A DNA stretch of 64,000 bases from Muraenolepis orangiensis (GCA_027704905.1 CM051000.1:16388694-16452693); one strand, 5' to 3'. Numbered from the stretch's first letter, positions 12,960-31,370 are shown. Numbers and translations: made by a program. Notes: generated from the sequence alone by a model not told the origin.

Positions 12960-14980
12960 TGGCTTTGCTTTGCTCAAGCATTTTAGCAAGCTACACTGGG
13001 GGGCACAGAAACAATGTGGTTTCCATTGTTGGTTTCTTGTAAACTGTCTCTGTTTATGATATTTGTTGGATATTGCAGTGTGATAATAATATTTAGTCTG
13101 GTCACATGCCCTGTGGTGGCTTAGCGCATCTCTTGAGGATTCCAGTCCAACCTGAGTCTGGTCGGGAGCGGGGGGGGGGGGGGGTTTCGGAGAGGCCACT
13201 CATGGGATGCTGAGTGATATGGTTTAAAGCAGCCGGGATACTATACACACATACAAACCCCACATTCAAACGCAAAGTCATACACACGCATGTACACAGT
13301 ACAAACAAGGCAATGTGCGGGACGCACACAGACAAAAGAGGGAGATGTCGGCACCCGCTCTCACAAGAGCGAACTACAGCGAGAGCCCATGAATGGCTGT
13401 CCGTCTGCACCCTGACCAAGATGCCCCCTCGCGTGCCTCCACCTCCAGCCCACCACAACCGAGCCATCGCAATGCCCTGTGTTGCTACATAGGCCTTTGA
13501 GCTGTCATTAAAACGATCGCGGCACTCAGACAGATACGACAAAGGGGACATAAAGGGACATCAAAAGAATTGCGTCTTTCCGGGTCTGGTTTCCACGCGA
13601 TGTAAACCGATACTGGAAAGGGACTAGTGGAAAACTCACGGGCCTCATTGGGAGCAGACTACCAGTCCTTACAATGTGGGTGTTACTTTTATAGCAGTAA
13701 ACAAAGTGGGCCCTAATGGACAATCTGGTGAGGCTTTTATTTGATCCAGGGGATGCTCTTGGCCGGGCCCTGTGCTCTGGGCCTCAGAGGAGCGGGGAAA
13801 GGATTAACACACACACGTAGACCATGTCTGTCAGCGGGCTCTCTGTGTTGTTTGCACGTCAAGCAGACAACACAAAATGTGTTGTTCTGGTTTGGGGCTC
13901 CTTAGGCAACTGCACACACTTTCACATGGGACTTGTGCTAAGCTCACCATATAAGAGATGTGTTTTACACTGTTTTCTTACCGTTCTACCAGCTTGTTGT
14001 CATTGTTTAGGTAAAGAATAAACCAGGAATATCCCACTATTGGAAAATGATGTACAACAAGGGGTGGTGATGATAATGTTCCAATAACAGGAGAGGTTCA
14101 TGGTTTATTCCACGTACATCACAGTTACCTTAATGAGATAGTAGTGACTTTCGTCTATAATATATAATATAATATATAAAGTATTTTAGCATATTGTTTT
14201 TGCATAGTCCAGCAACATTCGGTCAATTTTGTATTTGTAGTTGTATTTGACCGTTGTTGTTTATGTTTGATTTGTAACGCACATGATTGAAAAATAATGC
14301 ACACCCCTGGAACATTATTGACCAATAAGGATCAAGTATTTAACAGTGATGTGGTATAAGTCCAAATAAACGCTGCTTCTATGGAACTCAACGGGGACAA
14401 CCAAAAAGAGATTTAGAATCAGAGATTATAGGGTTACATTTAGACAAGGTTGTGAAATAACAGAATCAACAGAATAAGAGCAGAACAACACAATAATCCA
14501 CATACATTACGGTAAATGTGTGGAAAGATACTGGAATAGTATCTGGCCTGTGTTTACGGTATGCAGAAGCTGCAGACATGCAAGCCTTGAGACAGAGTTA
14601 TGTGAGGGCATGGGTTTTATCCCCAAGTCTCTGATACGATACCCTGACTGCCGTGACTCCACTAAGCTTGGCTGTCAGCTTGTGGCATAAATACATGTAT
14701 TATTGTTCTCACTAGAACAACTGCAGACGATTAGGCGAATATCTGTTATCATAGTGTCTCTGTGTGGTGGTGCAGACCACATTTACTCCTCATGTAGCCT
14801 GTCCCCGAGTGAACGCTACGTTTTAAACCACTGCTGCCGTAGTATCCGTTCTTTGGCATGTGAAATATGTAAGCGTGTCTAAGTATACCTTCCCTTTTGT
14901 TTGGTTTTCAACCAAAACTGACAAGGATGAGTGCACTCGGAGAGGAACCTGGAATCTAGACCACAGAGGAACCATCATGG
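12960..14980. other. Intergenic, no gene recognised
   Basis: Unique sequence with a poly-G tract of about 14 near 13,171-13,184. I find no splice-flanked exon with recognisable protein similarity. Confidence 0.5.
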
Positions 14981-14985
14981 GACCA

Positions 14986-15125
<140 letters not shown>

Positions 15126-15129
15126 CAGC

Positions 15130-17300
15130 AGGGGCGGGGGGACGAAGCGCTAAAAGCCAACGGAGAAGATGTATAATTTACAGGGTGGCATCTGGGGCCC
15201 GGCCCTGAGTGCCGCACGCTTTCATTCCCAAGTACATCTGCTTCCAGTTTCCATAGCACTCGACAACAATGTAAACACAGCAGTGTGATACTGTGTCTGC
15301 TGACCCCTCCCCTCCCCTCCCATCTATCCATCCCAGTGTCAAAAGGGAAGTCACAGCGGTGTGTGAGCAGATGGCATCGATCTGACAGTCTGGGCTGCAC
15401 CGTTGCACTTCTTTGGCCTGCTGGACTGAGCATTGTAATGCTGATGTTGAGAGACTTTGGGGCTTTGACTTAGAACACACATCAGCCGTCCTACCCCTGT
15501 CTGTCTGTTGGCAATGCACATCATCACATCACATCGGCTAAGACTAATTCAAGTTGTGTGTGATTTTACATTGGGCTACATTGTAATATTTACAATAATA
15601 GGTCATTATAACAATTGAATAACCCTTGAATAACTCGTCATGGTAGCCTTGTCAATCCTTTCTTGAATCTGAGAAGCTGCTGTATTATGTTAGTTCAGTC
15701 CATCCCATTTCTACTGCTCACAGACTTCAGAAAGTTGAGTGAGAAAATGTTATTTCCATGCATGTATCTGCCTTTTAGAAGTGTCATCTCTATGTATGAT
15801 ATATCCCTACTCTCACGATTCCCTTATGCACACAATGCCAAACTCTGTATCCCACGCTTTAAATTTTATAATTCGCTCCACACACACACAAATATCAGAG
15901 CGCACTAGCGTGCGATGCACAGGCGCTGTGTGCGTGTGTCAGCTTGGCAACCCTGCTTGTTTAAACTCTTGAAACTGGGATTTTATGTGCAATAAAGGCC
16001 CGAATGGATCAAAACGGTTGTAAAAAGAATTGAGACATGCTTCTACATAAACTTGTAAACAAAACAATCAAAAACACTGTGCCTAGTCGCGGGACTATCT
16101 TACCCACATTGAGGCAGTGAGCCTAGGAACCTACCTAAGGAGGTGGTCAGGGTGTTGGGTGTTAAGAGGCAGTGCAGGGAGGGGTGTTGCATAAGATTGG
16201 CAACTGTGCAAGGTCTTCAGAGGCATGGGAAAGTGTGTGTGCGTGTTGAAGCAACACTTTTTCATTAAGCAGATGTGTGTGTTAGAGTGTATTAATGCGA
16301 CGCATGTATGTATACGTGTCCCTGAGTGTTTGTGTTATCTAGTTCAGCGTAAGAGGGCCATTTAGGGAGAGCATAAAAGCAGGCAGCCGCTGAGACGGGC
16401 ACATGGTCCTCTGCCACCAGATGCCATGCTGGAGAGGTATTAAAGAGCCAGCATGTGTTTAAGGAACTGTCAGAAATTGGCTTACATGAACTCTATTCCG
16501 GGTTATTAGGTCCTGCATTAAAACACATTTTGGCAACCTCAAATTAAACGGCGGACGGGGCCATGTGTGGACATGGAGGCCTGGACAATAGTATCAACGT
16601 GCTGGCAGTCTCTGAGTCATCAAAGTTTATTTTAGATGCTTTATGTGTTTATAACGCTTAATACCACTCTGTTGGACGCTTAGGCAGTTTACACAGTGAG
16701 GTTGAAGACGGTAAAGGGTTGTGTTCGCTTTCCTTTGTATATATTGAACAAATAGATAGATTATTTCTGTTGTTGGGTTCTAATTCAGCGTTTGGGACGC
16801 CGGAACATTCCGGTTGGACGGGGCTGTCCTCCGTTGCCCTTGGAAGTGCAACCATGCAGCCTTGCCCAGAAGGCCTTTTTTTTATTTTCTAAAGGAAAAT
16901 GTGTGGACAGTGGATCAGTCAAGCTGATATATTATAGTGATATAAGACTAGGTGAGAGTCATAGTGATATATTTCAGCAATGCGAGCGTCATGTATGGCT
17001 TCCTGTAGTTTCTACCTGTACGGGTGTTACGAGTATACATCAGAACTCTGTTAGCAGGGCCATGTGTGTGTGCATCCCTGGTGGGGAGCTCCCAGAAGAG
17101 AAGGAGCCTCTCATTCCTCTCTAGCACTGATGTTGGTGAAAGCCCAACACACAGCTACTGCGGCACTGACAGATACTGCACATGGATCGATGCATGAACA
17201 CACACAGACACACACATACTCACTCACTCACAAACACAAACAACCAACCCAGGTCCACTGATATAAAAGCTATTTAAATGTGCTTCTGTGTAAAAATATG
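15130..17300. other. Intergenic, no gene recognised
   Basis: No exon recognised. The stretch 16,330-16,620 is non-repetitive, balanced in composition and rich in ATTA/TTAA words, so it could be conserved non-coding DNA. Only an alignment could show that. Confidence 0.45.
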
Positions 17301-17304
17301 TTCA

Positions 17305-19340
17305 TTTACATTTACATTTACATTTAGGGCATTTGGCAGACGCTTTTATCCAAAGCGACTTACAAGGTGTACATTAGTTGAAGCAGACAATAGCATAACA
17401 CTGGGGTACGCAAACATATAAATACAGCAGTTCACAAGTATTCATATTGACAAGATGAATAACACAATTTCGTACTGCTAGGTCACCTGCTTAAGTAGCT
17501 GTGATAAGAGCGTGTTAACAACATTAAGGACATACACTTGCTAACATATACAACATGCTAAGAGCTATTAATGTCAGGACTTAAGCAAGTTTAGGGGTTT
17601 CACAAAGGAGAGTCCAGGTGGACTCTGAACAGGTGGGTCTTGAGTCTCTTGCGGAAGCTGGCGAGGGACTCTGCCGTCCTGACATGAGACGGGAGTTCAT
17701 TCCACCACTGTGGGGCCAGAGCCGTGAAGAGCTGGGTTTTGGACGAGCGATGTTTGGTTGACCTTAGTGAAGGTCGAACAAGTCGCCTGGCAGAAGTTGA
17801 GCGGAGCGCTCTGGCTGGGATGTAGGGTTTGACCAACGCCTGGAGGTAGGCCGGGGCAGTTCCATTGAATGCCCTAAAGGTCAGCACCAGAATCTTGAAT
17901 TTGATGCGAGCAGTTACCGGAAGCCAGTGGAGTTCGCGGAAGAGAGGGGTCACGTGGGAGAATTTCGGTAGGTTGAATACCAGGCGTGCTGCTGCGTTCT
18001 GGATGCGTTGGAGGGGCTTGGTTGCAGAGGCGGGGAGTCCCGCCAGGAGAGAGTTGCAGTAGTCGAGGCGGGTGATGACGAGCGCTTGGACCAGGATCTG
18101 CGCCGCTTCACGTGTGAGGAAGGGCCGGATCCTGCGGATGTTGTAGAGGGCAATTCTGCAAGATCGGGCCACCGCGGTGACGTTGGCATTGCAGGACAGC
18201 TGGTCATCTACCACCACACCAAGGTCTCTTGTTGTGGTTGAGGGGGAGACTTGGGTGTTCTCGATGGTGACCAGTAGGTCCATCTGAGGGCAGTCTTTCC
18301 CCGGTATGAAGAGGAGCTCAGTCTTGTCAAGGTTGAGCTTCAGGTGGTTGGCGGCTGTCCATCTGCTGATGTCGGCCAGGCATTTCGAGATGCGTGGTGC
18401 TATTTGGGTTTCTGAGGGGGGAAAGGAGAGAAACAGTTGAGTGTCATCTGCATAGCAGTGATAGGAGAAGCCATGAGATGCGATTACAGAGCCTAGCGAT
18501 TTAGTGTAAAGAGAAAACAGAAGGGGTCCCAATACTGAGCCTTGAGGAACTCCGGTGTCCAGGGTGCAGGGTTTGGACAGGGAACCGTTCCATGTGACCT
18601 GATAAGTCCGATCTGCAAGGTAGGAGGTGAACCAGGATAACGCAGTTCCAGCGATTCCAAGCTCGGCGAGAGTGGAGAGGAGGATCTGGTGGTTCACTGT
18701 GTCGAACGCCGCAGACAGGTCGAGAAGGATCAGTACCGATGAGAGGGACGAGCTTCTGGCATCACGAAGAGACTCTGTCACTGCGAGCAGTGCCGTCTCC
18801 GTGGAGTGCGCAGCCTTGAAGCCTGACTGGTGAGGGTCGAGGAGGTTGTTCTGGGAGAGATAGGAAGAAAGTTGTGAGGAGACAGCCCGTTCAAGGGTTT
18901 TGGACAGGAATGATAGGAGAGATACCGGTCTGTAGTTTTGGACATCAGTGGTGTCTAGGGATGGTTTCTTGAGGAGCGGCTTGATTCTGGCAGTCTTGAA
19001 GGCTGCCGGAAACAGGCCTGCCTCAAGGGAGATGTTGATTTGGGATGTAAGGAAGGGAAGGATATCGCCCGAGATGTCCTGGAGAAGAGAGGAAGGGATT
19101 GGGTCGAGGGGGCAGGTGGTAGGGTGGTTAGATGTCACCAGTTTGTTAACTTCATCAGGGGAGAGGGGGTTGAAACAGGTAAGGTTAGTGGGGGTGGGAG
19201 AGGAGGGAGGGAGGAAAGCGGTGGGGGTGAAGGAGGAGGTAATGTCGTTCACCTTCTTCGTAAAGAAGGTGACAAAGTCATCAGCTGAGAGCCCCTGTAT
19301 GACTTGTAGTAACCGTGTCAGCACACAATTATGATCCACG
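17305..19340 (-). mobile_element. L2-like LINE, 5'-truncated, with long open RT frame
   Basis: A minus-strand LINE. One open frame at 17,600-19,339 encodes 579 residues without interruption. Reverse-transcriptase blocks in order are a primer-grip-like NYRPVSLLSFLSKTLERAV, LLDLSAAFDTVNH (first catalytic Asp), GVPQGSVLGPLLFSLYT and the active-site box YADDTQLF, followed by the L2/CR1-type C-terminal region (LDYCNSLLAGLP, LHWLPVTARIKFK, APQWWNELP). No endonuclease domain is present, so the copy is 5'-truncated and could not move by itself. The 3' end (low coordinates) has the conserved fish core GGCAGACGCTTTTATCC and a TGTAAA-repeat tail at about 17,305-17,325. The open frame suggests recent insertion. 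A deleted relative lies at 44,997-45,441. Confidence 0.92.
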
Positions 19341-19344
19341 TGAG

Positions 19345-19773
19345 TGAGTGTATAGTCAAATCATTGAAAATGTAATACACAAACAATTGCATTTGCTAAT
19401 CGCTTTATCATTACATGATTACTTTGCTAGGCTGTTGGTATTTCATTCTAGATGCTGTAAATATTAGGGTGAAACTGACTGCACAAGATGAAGGACATGA
19501 GTTTTTAACCAAATAGCTTTTCACAAAAAAGCAATGTGACACCATGAACGGATTGTGTACATTTAAAATCTTTCTTCAAAGACACATCGTTTCTCCTATC
19601 AAAGCCGCTCGACATGGAATGACCCCATCGCCGAGTGATATGTGAGGTAAGAGATTCTGCCAATGGCCCTAGTCACAAAACAGATTTGATATAAAAAGAG
19701 GAGAAACCAGTGGACAAATCACATAGTAGGCCCAGTTAAGTCTGTATGTTACTGTTACGTAATAACTGAGGTT

Positions 19774-19861
<88 letters not shown>

Positions 19862-20100
19862 GCCTACTAGTAAAATGGTTGTGATTTTAGATGGATTTAA
19901 GATGAATGTGGTGAGATACAGTTCCTTATAATTGTTGTTATTATTATTGTGGGTTTTTTTGTATCGATTATTACAATAAAATGCCTCTGCAAGACTCACC
20001 AGCCCTGATGCCCACGGGTTAGTCAGACCAAGATTGCAATATTAAAATGATAAATACATACATACACCATGCGCCAAACTTTTGTAATGCAGTAGTCTAT
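19345..20100. repeat. Intergenic sequence with (GA)n microsatellite
   Basis: A pure GA tract occupies about 19,776-19,861. The remaining sequence shows no exon. An ATT-rich stretch follows at 19,930-19,980. Confidence 0.85.
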
Positions 20101-20102
20101 AG

Positions 20103-20389
20103 CAGTGTTTATCAAAAGGGTGCACGTGTACTTTGAGCAATTGCGGGGGGTACTTCTTTCTTTCTACAAAACTGTATTTTGCTCATGGTTCTAATATTGG
20201 TTATGAACAATTATAAAATAATTCCAATGCACTCAATATGAATACCTCCTTAATAAAAATGTAAAACTCAATAATAGTAGTAGGCCTAGTATTTTTAAAC
20301 GCACATGACTTTGACTTTAAAGGGGTACTGAGCTGAAATAATAACTTTGGAGGGGGTACCATCGTAAAAGGATACTTTGAGAACCACTG
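20103..20389. mobile_element. Probable MITE just upstream of cops2
   Basis: The left end CAGTGTTTATCAAA and the right end TTTGAGAACCACTG are imperfect inverse complements, the usual ends of small fish hAT-like elements. The interior has GGGGTAC words at both sides. I could not find a matching 8-bp flanking duplication, so the family is unproven. The element ends about 130 bp before the cops2 start codon. Confidence 0.6.
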
Positions 20390-20520
20390 GTCCAGGGCGA
20401 TCTAGTAGCGCCATCTACAGTACAAACAGTGATCTGAACGTGCTCCACTCAGACAACCACACTGGCACAGGACAACACAGGCCACACACATACAACACAC
20501 ATACCCAGAATACTGTCGAC

Positions 20521-24976
<4,456 letters not shown>

Positions 24977-25319
24977 TTTACATGTAAAAACAGAGACAAC
25001 CAGAGCGGCATGTTGAATGCATCCATACAGTTATCCTACCATGCTCCTTTAAGTATACCGTATGGTGACATACACATAGGTGTTGGGAAAATGTCAGCAT
25101 TTTCGGGATTTGATAAAGCTTCCAAGATCCACAAGAAAAAATGATTTGAAAAAAAGTTTGACCAGGGGGGGAAAAAATATTTCTGTTGTTGCCATAACGT
25201 ATTGGCAAACCTTTTTTCATATGCACAACACAACTGCTTTGTGTTTTTGGAAGGGAAGTCCGAATTGTGTATGAGTAATTGTACACAGTAGTCGATGTAT
25301 ACTTTTGCTTGGTGGTAAT

Positions 25320-25325
25320 AATAAA
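25320..25325 (+). terminator. Probable cops2 poly(A) signal
   Basis: AATAAA lies about 345 bp after the cops2 stop and is the first canonical hexamer downstream. It leaves about 490 bp to the secisbp2l start codon. Confidence 0.65.
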
Positions 25326-25815
25326 CACAGACTCCTCAACAGCACTCATAAGAATGCATCTGCCTATAATAGTTGATTACCTTACAATTGTATTGAGGGC
25401 ATGCATATCCATTTTGATTTATTAGAAGTCTAATGCCATGTTTTTAATATATTCCGAGCACTGAATATTTTACACATGTTTGTTTTAATCTGTCATTTGT
25501 TTTAAACATTATTTGAACGAGCCACCAACATTTTTGTCCGGTTGGTGTTTTAAACCTGTACGGCTTCCGTTCCTTGTGACACCCATTTTTTTTTGTTGCA
25601 TCGATGATGCTCGTATGCCAGCGACCGCATAGCTACGAGCTAGTATCCAGACAGCAGCTAGAGAGGGCTGGAGCGGCTCTCAGTCTGCAACAACTGGGTG
25701 TGAATCGCAGTTCGGACTCGGCCATAGTTTGTATATAATGAAGAAAATAAAAGGATTCCCATCCTGACGTCCACGTCGTGGTCAATGAGGGTCTGTCGTG
25801 GCATCGCTGACTGAC

Positions 25816-28800
25816 ATGGATGCGAATGACAATAAGGTGAACGTCTTAAAAGACTCAATATATTACGGGTGTTTCAGTGTTTACTGCGTCCGTTAATAGT
25901 GGGGGATATAGAGTGTAGCCCAGGCCTAGCGTATTGTAACGCGAGTAATCATTCAACATGTCTAGTTTGAACAAGTTTGAACAATGTGACATTAGGAGTA
26001 ATTTGAGGTGGTTTGTTCCCAGTGGGTCTGAGGACGACACGAAACGTAAACAAGGTATTGGTGTTTCCGATGCTAAAACCGCTAGTATGCTAACACGTAG
26101 CCATCCCAAGCTAACCTAACTCGTCCTAATTTATGTCGAGTTGGCTAACTAATTACAATGGCTTTACGGACAGCTTTTAGTTTTATATTACGGCTTCTTG
26201 TTTGGTGCCCTGTCGCGAATGTGCTCAATAGCGTGACACGTTGTTGTTCTTATACATGTAAGAGCGGAACAATGTCGCCAAGGCTGTACATCCATCAGCT
26301 GTCATCTGACAGCAGTTGGGTGTCCGTCACATAGATGTGACTGCGTGTCACGTTGTATATCATAAAATGTATTCGCACATATAGTATGTATGTATTTATA
26401 ACTGCCTATAATCCTCTATAATCGTCATGTCTGAGAAGCCAAATAGTTGAGTGAATTGGCTGTAGTGGAATGTCTGGTTCCGCAGCATTGGTGGCATTCC
26501 ATGAATTGTCCCTTGCTATGCATGGTGTTTCCACCTGAGATCACGTCTTCACTCGGTCAAGTTAACCAATGCTAAGGTAAAGGTCCTGCTCATATATTAG
26601 CTTTGTATTTTCTTTCTGTGAACCAAGTATTTAATTGAATCATGTCTAAACCGTTTTGCCGTTTGGCTTGTATAGTTGATGTACCATAAGTAACATTTAG
26701 TTTCTAATTAGGATCAAATGTGCCCATTTTATTTTTTGACAGTGGAACAACAGATCTACTAGTATTCTGCGTTTGCAATGTTTTTTGAAACGTGTCTGTG
26801 TGAGAGACAATAACAAAGGCTGTGAGGAAACAAAGGCCTGTGAGATTAGTAGCACTCAGGCCAGCCGTTCCTAGTTCTAGTCAGGCCAGCAGCTGCACAT
26901 CTGGGTCTGACCTAATGCCTTTCCACAATCAAAGCTATTCACAAGACTGCACACCCATGCCACCCAATCTTAGCAGCTCCCACAAGGGTGACCTCAATTA
27001 TATTTTAGAGAATTGTTTTTGACTCTCCTTGTGCTTTGGTGATATTTCTTGAAATTGGGTCTAGCGTTAAAAATCTTAAACTGAAAGAGGCAAGACCTAA
27101 TTAGCTTATTTTGTGGTGCCATTACTACTCCTCTGAGATCTTCTCCTAAAATAGCTTTGTGTCAACGTAGTAATAGTCAAACAGGCCTACACAAAAGCAG
27201 TTGGTAACCTTTGAAATCAGAGCATGCTCCAAGGTTGCGTATTAACCGTAGTTCTGTAATATCTTTCCATTGGTCGTGTCATTTTTTTTCTGCACTGAAC
27301 TAGTAGGGCAGGCTTTTTGGAGATGTTTCAGTATGTCTAGATTGTCTAAGGCAGAGAGCGCGACAGAGAGAAGTGCCCACAGACTTTGGGCCATGGTGGA
27401 AACAATGACAACCATTGGCTGCACTGGTCCTTGATTCATACGTCCCCGGCCTCTGTTTCGAAGAATTGTTGGGAGCGTCTTTGTGCTGTGAACTCAGGTC
27501 AACTCTCATCCTCCGCCCCTGTAAGACGGAGCTTGGGTCCACGTGGTCTCTCGCCCTGAGCTGCTTCTCTGGGCTTCTCCTGAATGACAACTAGTCAGGC
27601 TGATTTGAGCCCCAGTGCATGGACTCCGGACTGGAGGCATGTTCAGTTATGTAGCTTTTGCTTTCCTTTTAGTTTTTTGATAGATTGACTCACATTTTTT
27701 TTGTTGCCAAATCGCTGTCCCCTACTTGACAGTAGGGGAAATGTCAAAAACGTGTAAGACCAAACATACAGTGGACAGTTATTTTCACACTTTTATAAGT
27801 CGCTTTGGATAAAAGCGTCTGCTAAAATGACTGTAATGTGATGTATTGCAGTCTGCTGGGGTGTTGTCCTGTTACTTAAGAACTTGACTATAGACATAAC
27901 TTTTCATGGTTCAGTTGTGTGTCGTCTCTTAATCCCTTGATCAAATAACACACAAACACTCTGTCTCTCACTCTCCTGCGCACAAGAGACACTAAATGTC
28001 AAGTAAAGTATTATGGTAAAAGGACAGTTTTCTACAGGTGTCTGTATGTAATACCAGTATCAACCGAGACACGTAATCTAGTTTTGACTAGCCACGTTCC
28101 AGTGCATAGATGTATTGCACAGTATCTGCTTTTGAAAAGTATAACTAAAACCTTCCTTAACAATAGATCATTATTATTCCTTACCTGTATGTTTAGTAAC
28201 TGATATAATACTGATATAACTGTATCAATGGAGACTTATGCCAATATTTATATTCTGAATTATAAATTAATTCCCGTATTTACATGGAAAATATATATTG
28301 AAAGCCATTACATTTTTCTTTGGTGCAGTGCTGCTACAATCTCTGATGTGTTGCATAACAAATCCTGGCAATCTGGATACAATTTAGCTTGATGGAGGCC
28401 AAACAACCAGTGTCCTGCGATTGTCTAAGTTTCGAAACACACCAGTTCCCCACCTCTCCCACGGCGTTAGACCGTAGATCCTAATGGCTAATGCCGTTGC
28501 TGTCTCCGTGCAGGATGTAAAACTATCAGCAGAAGTTGAGCCATTCATCCCTCAGAAGAAAGGTGTTGAAGGGTCCTTGGTCAGCATGAGTCTCCCTGGA
28601 GAACCAGGGGGCAGCAGCAGCAACAACAACAATAGCGGCAACAACAGTGGAGGAGGAGGTGGCACTGGAGGGGTGGAGACAACCCCTATCCCCAGCTACC
28701 TCATCACCTGTTACCCCTTCGTTCAGGAGAACCAGCCTAACAGGTACTGTTGGAGTTGCTTCATTACTTTCACTTGCATTCTTTTTTTTTCGTTTCTTTT

Positions 28801-29506
28801 TTTTTTTGCTTATTGCAACTTAAAATGGGGCTGGAAATCGGGGGCGCTGCTTTTGAAAATTAGCTTGTTCATGTTTCAGAGCACTTTGTTCTAATGCTCT
28901 AAATTCATTCTCCCATAATGTTCATACAAAACGCCTGTTCTGTATGCCGGCGGCCTGTGTGGTATTTGTGTATGTGGAACACAAGCTCCAGTCGGTTTGC
29001 TGACCATTGATTGCTTATTTTCAGATTTCCACTCATTCACTGTATTTTCTGTTGCCATTATAATGAGCAGAGGGGGCTCTGACTCCGCCCCTAGTGTTAT
29101 AGATCAGTGCTGATCACGGACCTCCTATGTTGCTTCTCAGCCCATTGGATTTCTAGGTCCCTTTTATATTCTGAACGGACATGGTTGTCCACAGTTCACA
29201 GGCCACCGCTGTCTGCTTCTCTGCAGCGAGTCACTTTGTTTGAAGGGATCTGGTGTATCCTGCGCACGTCCGGCCCTTTGGTTCCTTCCTTTGCACTACT
29301 GAATACAAGGAAATGGCCACTTATAGAACGCTGGCTGTGAATACACTTGTCTTGTCTGGAGCCAAACTAGTAGTATAGCACACCAGTTACAACTATGTAC
29401 ACTATCCCCCCCCCCCCACTCTGTCCATGCTCATTTAAATGTATGGAAATCACTTTGAAACGAAACTGGAACTGGGACAGGGATTTTCTGGAAAAAAGGG
29501 TATATT

Positions 29507-29545
<39 letters not shown>

Positions 29546-31322
29546 GTATGTATATTTATTTATACTATTCAATCTCAAACAAGGTTGGGTTTTTTTACAA
29601 CACAGTTTACTAATGAAATAGCAATGATATATTTGTTGCAATGAGTCAAGAACAAATCAGCCTTCCTTATTGGCCCTGTTCCAGTGTTTGATGTGTTCTC
29701 CCTATCAGCAACTTTGACTGTGGTGCATTGTCATTAACACAATGACAATGTGCACCAATTTACTGGAGCCTAATAGGCCTATGTCACATTTTCCTGCTTC
29801 CGGAATGTTAAAAATCGCCGAGCAGTTTACTCTTACTTCCGGTAGTTACGCCAGGTACGTGACAAACTGTGTCCGCCTTCTCTCGTCGCTGTTATTGTAG
29901 TATACCGGGCTGCTCAACAGCTAAACAAAGACAGCCCTACCTCAGTTTACATGATTTCCCGAAAGACAAACTCCTCCGCAAGTCTTGTGTGAGGCTGATA
30001 AGGAGGGATGAAGGTCCCTCGTTTCATGTTCTCAGGGGTAGCACGTATGTCTGCAGTTTGCACTTTGACAAGGAGAGCACATACGGCTCGAAAAGTGGGC
30101 GGAATAGGCTAATAATGTTGGGTATGTGTATGATTAAAAGCACTGGTCCTGCACACACTTCATCCGAATAGAGGCACACAATGTCGGGTAAGTATGATTA
30201 AAAGCACTGGTCCCAAGTAGGGCTGGGTGATACGGACCAAAACCCAGTATTTTTAGGCTGCATCGCGATATACGATATATATCGGTATTTTATACAAATT
30301 TGGTTTTAACTCAATGCCACAAGTATGTCACAAGCAATTTTATTTTAAGACAACTCATATTATCACAAGAATAACAGGCATTCCCTTTTAGAAAATATAC
30401 AGCTGCACACTACATATTAACACGTAAATGAAAAGGTACATTGAAATAATCAAAATCCATCAAATAAATCGCCTATATTAAATACATAGGCATACCTCTG
30501 CTCCTACACAAAATCGCCTTTGTTATATGGCGATATATCCAGATAGAGCCACAAGACACAATGTTGGGGAATTGTATGATTCGGATATAGACTTCTTCAC
30601 TGTAGTGTTCATTCACTAGTTGAACCACATCGTCTTGACCAACTTTTGGAAGGTTATGCAGCGATGTTGTCCAGCGATAACTGTCCGCCATGGTGAATGC
30701 ATTAACCGGAACTTGGGATACACTGCTTCAGCGATTTTTAACGGGTACTTCCGGCTTTCAACTGTGCCGTGATATAGGCCTATTGAATCGTTATCAAGGC
30801 AGTGTCATTACCCTTTGACCCTGTTAACCTAGCTGAATAACGTGGACTCAACGTACATCATTCCTTCTTCTCCCTCACAGGCAACACACTGCTATGTACA
30901 ACGGTGGAGAGCTGCGCTGGCAGCAGCCCAACCCCAATCCCGGTGGTCCGTACCTGGCCTACCCAATCCTGTCCTCCCCTCAGCCTCCGGTCTCCAATGA
31001 CTATGCATACTACCAGATCATGCCCGCATCGTGCCCGCCCGTCATGGGCTTCTATCAGCCTTTCCCCGGGCCGTACTCGGGGCCCGTGCAGGCCGGGGGG
31101 GTCAACCCTGTCTCCGCTGCTGACGTCGGCGAGAGACCGCCCCATTTTGGACAAGCTTTTGGACTGACCAATCAGAGAGGACGGGGTCTGATCCGACCAC
31201 CTCTGCTGCCCAAGGTAACCCGGACTGAAGGCATGCTAAAGACAGATCTTTCACGGAGGACGTGTGGCGGGCCCTCTTCTGTTAACATGTATTTTTAATC
31301 CAACCCTCCTGTTAACTGTATT

Positions 31323-31370
<48 letters not shown>

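Larger units (their letters stand above)
29772..30784. mobile_element. TIR element relic with THAP domain, ISL2EU/IS4EU-like (tentative)
   Basis: Both ends read AATAGGCCTAT inward, followed by similar blocks in inverse orientation: TTCCGGAA then TTAAAAATCGCCGAGCAGT on the left, and the complement of ACTGCTTCAGCGATTTTTAA with CTTCCGG on the right. Two coding starts point inward: a THAP domain on the plus strand (29,869-30,171) and a MADSYRW-type exon on the minus strand (30,473-30,691). From memory, ISL2EU/IS4EU elements pair a THAP-bearing DDE transposase with a second protein, which fits, but most of both genes is missing. A separate repeat (AGGGCTGGGTGATACGG) starts near 30,225 inside it. 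Confidence 0.55.

Noticed and set aside
16330..16620. Possible conserved enhancer
   Set aside because: Composition alone is not evidence; an alignment with other fish would be decisive and was not available.
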